A stretch of DNA of 64,000 nucleotides. Origin: Monocercomonoides exilis. Its lineage: Eukaryota > Preaxostyla > Oxymonadida > Polymastigidae. Positions 23,695 to 34,842 of the stretch are shown here, in pieces. The notes under the pieces were generated by a model. It had not been told where the DNA came from. It did not search any database and worked only from the letters and a program-made list of their open reading frames with translations. Location of the stretch: positions 1,986,501-2,050,500 of the forward strand of contig LSRY02000006.1 in assembly GCA_001643675.2 (NCBI GenBank), read 5' to 3'. Made by a program: the position numbers and the translations under genes. Each line of letters opens with the position of its first letter. Position 1 is the stretch's first letter.

Positions 23695-23837
23695 AAATTA
23701 TTATCCTAATTTATTTTAATAAAGGTTTATACCCAACACAAATGATTTTCAGAATTGCGAATTGAACTCAATGAAAATTTAGTTTCCTGCGAAAAGTTTC
23801 GTAAACCCACGCAGTGAAACAATTTAGGTTTCAAAAA

Positions 23838-25636
23838 ATGAATAGGATTGGTCACTCATCACATGTATTCTTCATTTTTTAAAAGTGTTTATTTCATACT
23901 TGTTTTCTTTTATGTTTCAAGATTCGTTGTCCACTGTGCCATGAAGTTTTTCAAGCAAAAGATCTTATAAATCATTGTGTTAATTTTTGTCTTTTTCAAT
24001 TAAAGTCCAGTAATTCGTCGGTGGAACCATTCGTATGTCCTTTATGCGATGATCTTGGTTTTTCAAGGCTTCTGGAGCAAGATGAAGCTGTGCGCCATCT
24101 CAAATATCATCAAAGCATATCTCTTTCCCTAAAGAGAAAAGCATTTGAAACAAATGTTCGACGCTTTGATTCTTCGAAAGACAAAGCTCTTCAAGATTGG
24201 CTGTTGAAGAAGAAATCTCATCCAGCAATATTACCACCTGGATGCATGCCTGGAGGACATAGAACAGGACCTATTTCTGGAAAGGATTTGGTTTGATCGT
24301 AATGACAATTTTAAACTTTTCAAATCATAATTATTTTGCTTATTTGATAATTATATAATTTTAGAAACAGCCAAAGCAACTTTCAAAGAAAAGAATGCAA
24401 AAAGATGAAATGAAGCAACAATTAAATATTGCACAAAACGATCAAACGAGTGAGAAGTTATTGGTGTCATCAACTTCACAATTCTCTGAATCAGGATCTG
24501 AGCATTTATCGAAAGAAGCAAATAATGAGAAAAGAAATTTGGCTTCATTTAACTCAGGGTGGTCATTTTCATCTATTCCACCACCTTATATGATGGGAGA
24601 TATTCGACGTTCCAAGAAGCAAAATGAAGAATCAGAAATTTCAACTTCTTCTGCTTCTGCTTCTTCGTCTTCCGCAGATGAATCAAATGAAAGTTTGGGT
24701 GCAGATTCTTCTGCCTCTTCTTCTGCTATCTGTCCCACTTCAAATACAATTCAAGCTTCTCTTTCACACACTGTCCATTGCCCGAATTGCGGATATCATC
24801 TACACAACGATCAATTGCAGAATGACTCGCAAAGTGAAAACGAGACACATGACAAAGAACCAGATACAAAAGAAGAAGAAGAGAAAGGTTATGTATTTCT
24901 CTCTATCGAAGATTTGTTTAATGAGAGAACATTCGAAACAAAAGCAAAGATAAAGGAAACAAAAGAAGACAAGAAAGCTTTGCAACTTCAAAAGAAGATT
25001 GAAAAGTTGAAAGAGAAAGAGAAGAAGCAGGCCGAAAAAGCAAAGAAACTTGAAGAACGCAAACAAAAGAAAGATGAAGAAAAACGACAGAGAGAAGAGG
25101 AAAAAAGAAAAAACAAGGAATTAAAAGAATTGAATGAGAAAAAATCTGATACATCAGCAGATGAACAAACAAATAGCTCGAAAGACGCCAAATCAACTTC
25201 AATCGCAGAGAAATCAGTCGAAGAAATGAGAATTCTGACACAACCAGCTGTGAAGCAGACAAGCGATCAGCAAAAGCCTTCCTCGTCGCCAAAATCTGGA
25301 CTCTTTTCGTTTTGGTCAAAGCTGTTCAATTGGAGAAGAGCAGAGAAAACTTCCTCGACTGATGAAAGCAGAAGTCCAGACGAGCCTTCAGATGTTTCGA
25401 TGGATGATGATAATGATGAAGATGAAGATGCTCTTCCTTCTTCGATCAGAATTGGCAGCCCAATTAATTTGGCGCAAGCTTCTTCTTCTTCTTTGGCTTC
25501 ATCATATTTCGATAGAAAAGACAGAATAGACAACATTTCAGATCTTTCAGCAGAATTTGCAAAGCAAATAGACAAACTCTTTTCGACAACTGCTGCTTCA
25601 GGAAGTGGAATATCGTCCCTGTCGTCGGACATTTGA
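23838..25636 (+). CDS. Zinc-finger protein with UBZ4/C2H2-like N-terminus and charged coiled coil
   Basis: Three exons: 23838-23864 (27 nt), 23922-24290 and 24365-25636 (introns of 57 and 74 bp), 555 residues. N-terminal CPLCHEVFQAKDLINHCVNFC has a C-x2-C-x11-H-x4-C spacing close to RAD18-type UBZ4 ubiquitin-binding fingers. Next, CPLCDDLGF...HLKYH gives a C2H2-like finger. A third pair, CPNCGYHLHND (about 24780), may be a half-finger. The middle is Ser-rich. The region 24950-25140 is a dense Lys/Glu/Arg coiled coil, followed by an acidic patch (DDDNDEDEDA). The ubiquitin link is inference from motif spacing only. Known partners: none. Confidence 0.75.
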
Positions 25637-26317
25637 GCTTCTGATAAGAATTTATCTGATAGCGAAATGACGTGAAGAGAGGTGATTGAAGAAATTGATG
25701 TGTGAAGGAGGGTATTTGAGAAGTGTGTTGTTTTGAGATAATTAATGATATAGGACTTATTGTGGAAACAAGAAGGCGGATGAATAAAAGATAATTCATA
25801 ATCGAAACATGTTTTGCGAGATACAATTGATTGACAGATGAAACTGATGCTGTGTGAAAATGTGTTGTGTTTTGTGTTTGTTGAAAGTGCAGTAATGAAC
25901 TGAATAAAATGATAAGAGGGAATTGTTCATTTGGAGTATCTTTTCAGTTTTTTATAATTGTCCCTTTTTAGTTGAGTGTTTTTCTGTTTGTATATCTTCT
26001 TTTCTTTGTTTTTTTCTTTATTTCTCGGTCTTTTTGGATCCATTGTGATATGTATGAAACTTGTTTTATTTATTCTGATCTATTGATTTTTACATTCAAG
26101 TCTTTTCGTGTGTAGCAAGAATGCTATCACCATGAAAAGTTGTTGGGTTTATGAAAGTATTTAATTGAGAAGAATGTTTGCTCAAAAATAATTTTGTAAT
26201 TCATACTGTTGTCATTTACAAATTGCTGTTTAAAAAAAGGTTGGTTCACATGACCTTATCAAATTGAAAAGAAATATTCAATGAAAAGCAGATTTATTAA
26301 TAAAACAATATTTCGGC
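25637..26317. other. Intergenic region between convergent genes
   Basis: Holds the 3' ends of the zinc-finger gene (+) and the Nudix gene (-). T/G-rich text near 25850-26110; no gene or clear structure. Confidence 0.4.
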
Positions 26318-27331
26318 TCAAGCAATCTCTTCAGAAGCTTTCAGAAGTTGTTGCATTTGCATTGCTGCGCAGTATCCTTCTACAAAAGAATAAACTTTTC
26401 CTTCGACTTTGCAATTTTGAGTTTCAGCAATTTTGTTGAGATCTTGAATGGCGCAACTATCCAATGGCAGCAAAATCACTTCGGTTGATTCTCCTTCTTC
26501 AACCATGCAATGAGTCTTTGGATGCGCATTTTCTGTTGAATCTCCTGGTTATTCAAAATAAGAATCATAAAGGTAAAATGGGGAATTTCTCAATGAATCA
26601 GTGAAGATTTTCAAGGATTATCATCAAACCATCAATGAATAACTTCACATCCATGATTAGTGTTGGAGCAACAGCTGGATTAGCAGCAATTGCAGGAGAT
26701 AATGAACACAACTTCAAAAATGGTGCTTCATGAGTGTCAGATGATGGAGTTGATGAAGACGATAATTGGTGTGTTTCATCTTTGCAAGATGTCTGTTGCA
26801 AAGAATGTTCTTTGTCTGTTTCATTTTTCTTTGGAAAATAGGCAACATATCCTGTCTCTTCCTATTTTAATGAATTGAATAAAAATGAAAAATGAGTTCA
26901 AAAGGAAGAAAATATTCAAAAATCTTTCAAGAAAAAACTTACCCACAACTCTCTAATTGCACATTCTTCTGGTTCTTCATTCTTGCCAACCAATCCTGAA
27001 GGGAAATGAACAAAACGAAAAGAAGAAGAAGAAACCTGCTGGAAATTCAATTGTCATGCAATTGCCTTTGACAAGAAAAAAATTTTATTCACATAGACGA
27101 AAGTTAAAAATTCAAACAAGGCGCTCGATATTGTTTGACAAGAATTAATGAAGGTTTTTGGTCTTTTTTCATCAACATTGGAATAACATCCACACATTGC
27201 ACTGAGTCATTGCATCCAATTCTTCTTATCATCTCCCATCCGTATTCATGACCACTTTTATCAACATAATGAGCTCGGAGAAATTCAAGCCATTTTCCAG
27301 AAGCTATTGGTTCTAAAGTTTGTGAGTACAT
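26318..27331 (-). CDS. Nudix hydrolase, ADP-sugar pyrophosphatase (NUDT5-like)
   Basis: Five exons: 27331-27118, 27065-27036 (30 nt), 26995-26943, 26861-26630 and 26544-26318; 251 residues, exactly in frame. Introns are 52, 40, 81 and 85 bp. The protein hydrolyses nucleoside-diphosphate-linked compounds such as ADP-ribose. The order fits NUDT5: a Trp-containing N-terminal beta region (SGKWLEFLRAHY), VIPML, LVKQYRAP-CNCMTIEFPAG, then the Nudix box GLVGKNEEPEECAIRELW-EETGY with all catalytic residues (G-x5-E-x7-RELxEExG). The Nudix box itself is split by an intron after RELW. A Ser/Thr-rich insert after the box (QQTSCKDETHQL...) is unusual. The C-terminal VILLPLDS segment fits the dimer domain. 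Cytosolic by lack of signals. Confidence 0.88.
27036..27065 (-). other. 30-nt exon of the Nudix gene
   Basis: Encodes NCMTIEFPA between KQYRAPC and the Nudix box. It is bordered by a GTTTGA...AAAG intron (27066-27117) and a 40-bp GTTTCT...TTCAG intron (26996-27035). The encoded text is the conserved strand before the Nudix helix, so it must be spliced in. Confidence 0.75.
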
Positions 27332-27693
27332 CCTTTTATTTCACAATTGCAAGTATAAAGACAAAAAATTCAAACGATTAAAATTTGTTGAACGCTCGGA
27401 AATAAGAAATGTTAATTTTTCCTTCTCTTGATCAATTAGATCTCAAATCGTTCTGATGGATCAAAACAAAAGAATGATTTTGTTCGTCAATAAATAAAAA
27501 ATGAAAGATCTGCTTATAAAGTTCTTAATTTTGAATTTTTTTTCTTTTTGAATAATTAAAATAATCATGTTAGAAATTCTATTTTTGAACTTCCTTTTTG
27601 GTACAAACAAAAAATATAATGAAAAGGATTGACAAAAATAGATGGGAATAAAAATCAATATAAAACTAGCTCTACATTATTCCGCTAAATTTT
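27332..27693. other. Intergenic spacer
   Basis: AT-rich 362 bp between two minus-strand genes; it should contain the Nudix promoter. No motif is recognised. Confidence 0.35.
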
Positions 27694-30364
27694 TCATCTG
27701 TTCTGTTGTGTACCTGCGTTTGCCGCCAGGGCAAGTGGTCCGTTGAGACACGATTCGTTAATTAGAATCATTGGCATATCAGTTGTCAGAAGAGAATCAA
27801 TTGTTGGACGCCTTAAGAAAAATTAAATAAATGTTAATTTTTCATTAAAATTCCCACAAATCAAAAAAGAAAAAGAATTTATTTGAAAAAAATACTTGAT
27901 AAGAAAAAAATGAAAGTGATAATACTTTGAAGGGTCTTTGTTGAGGCACTTTTTTAACACTCTTCGAAAATATTCTAATTCTGGTGGCATTTTTGGTATT
28001 TTAAAGCGAATCTCACTTTGCAACGCTCTGAAAAATACATAAATAAAGAATCATTCAAAGAAATAAACTGTACATTACAGAAAGGTTTATTGTACATACA
28101 GATTTTTCTCTTCAGGGTTCATTCGATTGAGATAAGTTGAGCCGAACAGCAACTCAAACAGAATCATTCCAAGAGACCAAATATCTGAAGCAAGAGTCAA
28201 AGAAACATGACCTGTTCATTACATCAAAAAAGAAGGGAAACAAATTTTCATTTATGAAAATAAATAAAAATAACAAATCAATAAATTAACAAATATCACC
28301 TCTGTGATGTCCTTTCGCTCCGAGTGCTTCGGGAGAGATGTAATTTGGTGTGCCAATACCAGTTCCGTGGCTCACAGTCCCATCTTCGCGGTTGATTGAC
28401 TGAGGACATTCAGGGAAAAAATGAGTGTTAAAATATTGTACAAAATAATAATGATTTCAAAGTGTGAATTATTGGAATTAAAAGTTAATGTTGTTCAATG
28501 AAAAATATACATTTTCTTTTTTCAATCTCAAAATTAAAAAAAAAAAAAAAAAAAAAGAGGAATCATTCGATTGTGAACTCTCATTCTACCTACACACCTG
28601 AGCAATCCCGAAGTCGATGAGCTTGAGCTGCCCTTCGACAAACACAAAGTTCGCAGGCTTCAGATCAGAATGAACGATGCCCCGTTCGAAGGAGTGTATG
28701 CTCTTGACGGCTGTCAGCATGCCTATCCACATCTTCTTCACAAGGCGGATGGGCAGCGCCGGCAGCAGCGCTGAAAGCTCTGGCGAGCAGCCTTCGATCC
28801 AGGAGTCAGGCACAGACAGCCCTTTCGACTTCACCTTCGCCAGGAAGTTCAGCTTGTACGAGCGCAGCTCTCTCGCCAGGTCGTGCGAGCCGCGCTCAAA
28901 GACAAGCGTGACTGGCTTGTTGACTGTGAATGGGAGCGTGGGCGTATTGAACAGCTGGATGATTCCTTGCCGGTTGCGCAGGCGAAGGAGAAGAGACACT
29001 TCTTCTTCAGCCATTCGGACAAGTGACTGGAATTGTGTGATATGATCATATGTTAGAAATAAAAAGAGATTAATGTTAAATGACAGTGCAAGTATAAAAA
29101 TATAAAAATAAAAAAATTTATATAAATGAATGAGGATTCCAATGTCTCTTCAAATAAATTGTCATTCTTTACACAAACCTCTTTTTCTAAATGAAGCTCT
29201 TTAAGCGCAACAATTTTCCCTGTTTTGATGTGTGTGGCGCTTTTAACTGTGCCTGATCCGCCTTTTCCGATTTCTTCGATGATTTGAAAGTCTTCTGGGA
29301 CGAATGTTTCGAACAAAGTGAACAAGTCAGCGTTTGAAATATTGGAGGAGGTGTGGTGTGAAGATGAAGATGAGGAAGAGGATGTTGATGGAGATGATGA
29401 TGACGAAGAGGAAGACGAAGATGAAGATGGAGGTAAAGGCAAAGACGGTGTGGAAGACGATTGCGAGTAAGAAGAAGAGGAGGAGGAGGAGGAGGATGAG
29501 GGAGGCAAAGGATTCAGAGGTATCCCAGAAAGATGAGCAGCTTGCGGTTTTTGCTGGTGCTGTGCTGATTGAGGCTGCAAGATAGAACCAGAATCTCCGT
29601 GCAATGAATGTGAAGGACGAGGCGTAGGAGTTGGAGGCAAAGCATTTGAACGAACAGGTACTGGGAGATTATGTGGGAGCTGCTGGTGAAAGAAAGACGG
29701 TTGTGCTGATTGAGATTCATCGTGCGAATGGACAAGCTTCGGAATTGGCTGAATGGACGGCTTTGCGATTTTTGAGTATGAAGGAGTGGAATATGGTGAT
29801 ATGGAATGTGAGGGCGCAGGAATAGAAGAAGCAAATGCAGACGAAGGTGAAGATGAAGAAGAATATGATGATGATGATGGAGGTGAAGGAGAAGAGCCAA
29901 GAATTCTGTTTTCTTTGCTTTGTGCCTCTGGTTGTTTCTGTGCAACCTGCCGTTGAAGCATCATCGAGATTGGGGGAAAGAAAGGAGCTGACGATGAAGA
30001 TGAAGCAGACGGCGGCAAAGGAGCAAATGATGAGCGGGAAGAGGATGACGGGGGAAATGGCGGAATATCTGAAGTGGGGTGCTGAAATGATGAAATGTTT
30101 GGTTGTCCTGTGGATGGAGAGGAGTTGGAAGGAGCATTGCGAGATGAAATGTTTGACATAGAAGAGAGCTTTTGATAGCCGGAATGAAAATCTAATGAAG
30201 AGGAAGAAGAAGAAGACAGCGATGGAGACAAGGACGAGGATGATGATGCAGAGGACGAAGAAGAAGAAGAAGAAGAAGAAGAAGAAGAAGAAGAAGAAGA
30301 AGAAGAAGAAGAAGAAGAAGAAGAAGAAGAAGAAGAAGAAGAAGAAGAAGAAGAAGAAGAAGAA

Positions 30365-30400
<36 letters not shown>

Positions 30401-31649
30401 GGTGCGTGAGAAAGAGAAGGATAAGAGGAGCGAGAAGGTAAAGATGATGAAGAAGAATCATGTGAAATGCTTCGAGCAGGAAATGGAATAGAAGAGGCTG
30501 CATCTGCTTTTGAAGTGGAAGAAGCAGGCTGTGTTTGTTTGAGTGAAATGCGAGATGGTTCAGGGAGTGTGCTTTGAAGTGGTTGAAATGGCAGGTCACG
30601 CTTTGCATGAAATTGAGATTCCATGTTTGCGCTTGTTTTCAATTGATGTGCCGGATAAGAGGAAGAAATATGAGGCGAAGGTAGAGCAGACGCTAATTGA
30701 GGGTTAGAAAAAGAAGGAATGGAAGACGTTGAGAGACTGTTTGCAGTTGAATTTAGACTTTGCAAAGATAACATTGCATCAGAACGTTTTGAAGCATCTT
30801 GTGCAGGATCACTTGTAGAATAAGGTTGTTGTTGTCCTTCAGAAGAAGATTTCAAAAAAGAAAGTGGTTTGGCAGATGGTTGTATTGCCTTTGGTAGTTT
30901 TTGAGACAAGTATGGAAAATTAACTCCTTCTGAAATTTTTGATGAAACAGATGATTGCTGAACTTTCGATAACTGTTGAGAAGTTGAGTTTAATGAGTAA
31001 TTCCTTGCTTGAACATTTTGCTTCAATTCCGATGATGAATCGAAAGATGGTGTTGGAGTCAAACTTAAAGGGTTATTCAATTGTTGGATCGAATTCTTTG
31101 GAGAAGCATAAATTGAAGAGTTAACAAGTTTATTCGACTTTTCAATTGAAAATGAACTTAAAAATTGAAGGGATTCTTTCTTTAAAATTGAAGGTTTGCT
31201 TAAATTTTGTTCTTTCTTTTCAAAGTGGCCATCTTGGTTAATTAGTGCTAATCCAAGACGAGGTATTTCAGGAGTTTTAAATTCTTCAAACAATGGTAGT
31301 TCGTGAGCTAATGAAGATTGAAATCTATCTTTTTTGTTGGCATGCGCTTCAGCAACCCCATCATGATTATCTTTATTTGAATTAACTTCGGAAAGTCCAA
31401 AAGTCGATTTGTTAGATTGATTTTGTGGAACAGACAATTTTAACCCAAAATCAAAAGACTTTTCCGATTGCAAAAGAGATTGGAGCTCGTTTGAACTTGG
31501 ATTAGAAGTATCTTCAACTCTATCTTGTTCAAATTCAGACAAATCTTTCAAAATTCGCTTTTTTGCCCAGTTTTGAAGAGGCCTAAATAAAATTTAAAAA
31601 CATTATCATTAATCTTTAATAAAATTTTATTAAACTTGTTGCGTTTCAT
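27694..31649 (-). CDS. MPS1: MPS1/TTK-like dual-specificity protein kinase
   Basis: Seven exons: 31649-31636 (14 nt), 31582-29179, 29026-28598, 28399-28300, 28184-28100, 28027-27926 and 27811-27694; 1083 residues in an exact frame. The first ~770 residues are a Ser/Pro/Gln-rich disordered region with a serine run of more than 50. The kinase domain follows: glycine loop [11 protein letters not shown], catalytic lysine in IVALKEL, then [20 protein letters not shown] and KLIDFGIAQ. The HSDLKPANF...[13 protein letters not shown] text is the signature of the MPS1 family. [25 protein letters not shown] and [16 protein letters not shown] complete the domain. MPS1 acts at kinetochores in the spindle checkpoint. 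An unusual insert of about 30 residues ([17 protein letters not shown]) sits between the hinge and the catalytic loop. Exon 28598-29026 is strikingly GC-richer than its neighbours. Confidence 0.87.
30256..30399. repeat. (GAA)n then (GAT)n trinucleotide repeat coding for polyserine
   Basis: About 36 GAA units followed by about 11 GAT units on the + strand. Read on the minus strand they give TCT/TTC-type triplets in the serine frame, then TCA. The result is one uninterrupted Ser tract in the MPS1-like kinase. A pure triplet run of this length is expected to vary in length between strains. Confidence 0.9.
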
Positions 31650-32389
31650 ATATTTCGCTTTATTACCATTTAATTCTTTTAAATTACAAAAATAAATATA
31701 AATCGAATTAATTATCCCATTACATTAAATAAAAAATTCTTCAAAATATAATTATCTCTTCCGATGTAAATTTGCATATTTTGCATGAAAAAAAAAGCAA
31801 GCAAGCAATTATCAAATAAATTTGTTGGAGCCTTTCCAAAAAAGAATGTTAAAAAGGAAGATAGATTGTTTGGAGAAAAAAGATGTGATAAATATGTTCT
31901 GTTTCGATGATTGTATACGATTGTTCACATTTTTAGTCAGAAAATTTTATAATACGGCATTCAATTTGCTTTTTATATATTTTTTCTTTTTATTGATATT
32001 ATTTTACTGTTATTGAATTCAAGTTCATATATTTAATTTTTCCAACAATGATTTTATGAGTTTTTCACATAAGAAAGAGTTTCATTTTATGAAAAAAAAA
32101 CATAAATTTTGATCACAATAATTATCTTCCAATCGATCATATGTGATTTCACTATTGTTCTTTTGAATCAAAAAATTTATAATGAGTATTTATGTTTATC
32201 TCAACAAAGAATTTCAATTTTAATGAAAAAATAAATTTAAAATTCACAAATATTTTTCAGTTGAAATGTTTCATTTTTCTTCTTTTTCAAACACTTTTTG
32301 ATGCCTTTTATATTATTCGACAATATCAAAAATTTTTGGAAAAATGCAATTTCTATTTTTCACAATAAAAATGGGGTGAAATATTTCAC
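31650..32389. other. AT-rich intergenic region
   Basis: No gene. Precedes the palindrome and contains the likely promoter of the MPS1-like gene. Confidence 0.35.
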
Positions 32390-33209
32390 TTCATGAATTT
32401 TCATTGAAAAATATGCACTTTTCATTGACTTTCAAAGATCAAAAAACGCAATGAAAATGGGTCGATTTTGTGAAATTCGTGAAATGTTGAAAAACTTTAT
32501 GTTTTGATTTGAACGATGCCTGTTTCAGGATATGAAAATCAAATTTATTTTGAAATCTGAGAAAGTGAAACCAATTTATAAGTGAAGCAATTTTTTGTGC
32601 TTTGTGCAAAAAAAGCTTGAAAGATCGTATTTTCCCTCAAATGATGTTTCTCATGAGAACCCTTGTCAAAAAAAATATGGCAAAAATTTTTTTGTAAACT
32701 TCCTTTTGTTTAATTTTCTAATAAACAAAAAATTTCTTATTTTCATCAAATTTCTGTTCACACTTACGAAACTTTTCTGAATTGAAAATCATAACATCCT
32801 TAAGGTTCTAGTTCTATTTTTATGAAGTTTAATTAGTGTGAACAGAAATTTGATGAAAATAAGAAATTTTTTGTTTATTAGAAAATTAAACAAAAGGAAG
32901 TTTACAAAAAAATTTTTGCCATATTTTTTTTGACAAGGGTTCTCATGAGAAACATCATTTGAGGGAAAATACGATCTTTCAAGCTTTTTTTGCACAAAGC
33001 ACAAAAAATTGCTTCACTTATAAATTGGTTTCACTTTCTCAGATTTCAAAATAAATTTGATTTTCATATCCTGAAACAGGCATCGTTCAAATCAAAACAT
33101 AAAGTTTTTCAACATTTCACGAATTTCACAAAATCGACCCATTTTCATTGCGTTTTTTGATCTTTGAAAGTCAATGAAAAGTGCATATTTTTCAATGAAA
33201 ATTCATGAA
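32390..33209. repeat. Perfect palindrome 1: 375-nt inverted arms, 70-nt spacer
   Basis: Left arm 32390-32764 and right arm 32835-33209 are exact inverted copies as far as I can read. The spacer is 32765-32834. Each arm contains the same short open frame (MCFVQKKLERSYF...) on opposite strands, which is only a by-product of the symmetry. There is no terminal TA and no transposase. A diverged relative of its central part lies near 60560-60735, so this is a repeat family rather than a one-off. Confidence 0.92.
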
Positions 33210-34489
33210 CCAAAATGTTGGTGATAATTTTTGAAAATATATTTATACAATCAAAATTTTCGAACCAAAAATTTCCCTTGAATATCAACTAAGGAACATT
33301 GAAAAGTGGAATGGTCTTTTAGTAACCTCTTCATCTTCATTTGTGCAAAAATATTCGTTTTTGAAGAAGTTGTGATAATTCTATAATTTGAACACAAAAT
33401 CTCTTCCAAATGACAAACAACATTTGAAAAATGAACACCACGAAAAAAGTTATGAATTCAAATAATATCACCCATGTTTTTCGACATTTAGTATGATTTG
33501 CAGTGGAATTAAAAGAGAGATATCATCAACGAAAAAAGGAAATAAAAATCACATTAAAGATTTTTTTTTTAATGAGGAAAACAAGCACCATTGGCAATAT
33601 ATTGGTTCTAAAAGTATTTGTATTTTATTGTTAATAAACTTTTAAACTTTAATGTTGTCCTTTTCTATTATCACAAAATTAATATGTTTTGAAGCAGTTG
33701 CGAAAAATGATTTATTCAAAAATATGAAAATTTTGTCATATGTGTAGGTTTTTTCCCTTGTGTGGGTTTTTTCCCTCACCATCAGATAAAATTCCAGAAA
33801 CACAGAATTGGAACAATGAATGAAAATCGTTTGATAATCAAGTATTTTCATCGTATGTTGCCAAAGTGAATGGTTGATTATTTTTGAAATCAAATTTTTA
33901 AAAACAAAATGATATGTTGGTCATTATTTCTAAAATCATATCTTTTTTCGGGGAATTGATTTTTCAAAGATTGTTTTCCTTTGGGAAGAAAATTTTCATT
34001 CAAGTGCAAAAACAATCAGAACTATTTCAAAAGCATGTGCATGATCTGAAATAAAAATCAAGAGGTTTTAAATATGTTTATTCACTTCTCATTGTTTTTT
34101 GTTCATATTCCATAAGAATTTTCGAACCGAAATTTTTGAAAGAACAAACATGATTTCAAAAATAATCACACATGTATGAAATTTTGATTTAAGTGTTTGT
34201 GTCTGAACTGTGAATAGTTTTGACGTCATGAATGGATAACTTTTCACCTATTCGTCTCATATTAATTTTTTTGTCACAAATGTGTAATGATTTTTTCATT
34301 TAAACAAAAAAATTTCCGTGAATGATGGAAAACTATTAGATTATTAACTCTCTGAGATTTTATTTGATTTTTAAAATAATCACCCAATTAATTATAAAAA
34401 TTCGAAAAAAATTCAAAAAATTTTGAAAAAAAAACAATAAAATTTTTAATTTGATAAAAACTTGATGATTATAAAGAAAATTTCTAATA
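33210..34489. other. AT-rich repeat-like region
   Basis: No gene. Contains a short direct repeat of GGTTTTTTCCCT near 33748-33775 and scattered long A/T runs. An 83-codon open frame at 33642-33893 (-) has no recognisable content. Confidence 0.35.
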
Positions 34490-34530
34490 CAGTCGGTGCC
34501 AAAGCCGATCCTTGGTGCGAAACCCGAACC
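34490..34530 (+). repeat. Left terminal inverted repeat of the pogo-like element
   Basis: 41 bp beginning CAGTCGGTGCC, directly preceded by TA. It pairs with 37000-37040. Confidence 0.9.
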
Positions 34531-34842
34531 AAATGAGAGAGAGAGAGAATGCGTTCATTATCTTTTCGAAGTTGTTTAATATTTCTTCAATGAAAAACTG
34601 AATATATTCAACTATTCGTTGAAACCAGGTATTTGGCAACATATTTAGTAATTAACCAATGAAATAATAAACAAAGAAAATGTATTTTGTTTGTTTTATT
34701 ATTGATAATATAAAAAATAATTGATATGAAGCAATTTTTCTAAAAGAAAATTTGAAATATATTCGTCAAAATGGTCTGAAGACTGAAGTTAAATTCTGCA
34801 GTTGTATTTAGAGTAGTATGTTTCTCTAATGCGTTTCTCTTT

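Noticed and set aside
30192-30608. Leucine- or lysine-rich proteins over the triplet repeat
   Set aside because: Other-frame translations of the (GAA)n/(GAT)n tract in the MPS1-like gene.
32595-33004. Two identical open frames on opposite strands (MCFVQKKLERSYF...)
   Set aside because: They are the same arm of palindrome 1 read twice; low-complexity Phe/Lys/Leu text, no family, no splice context.
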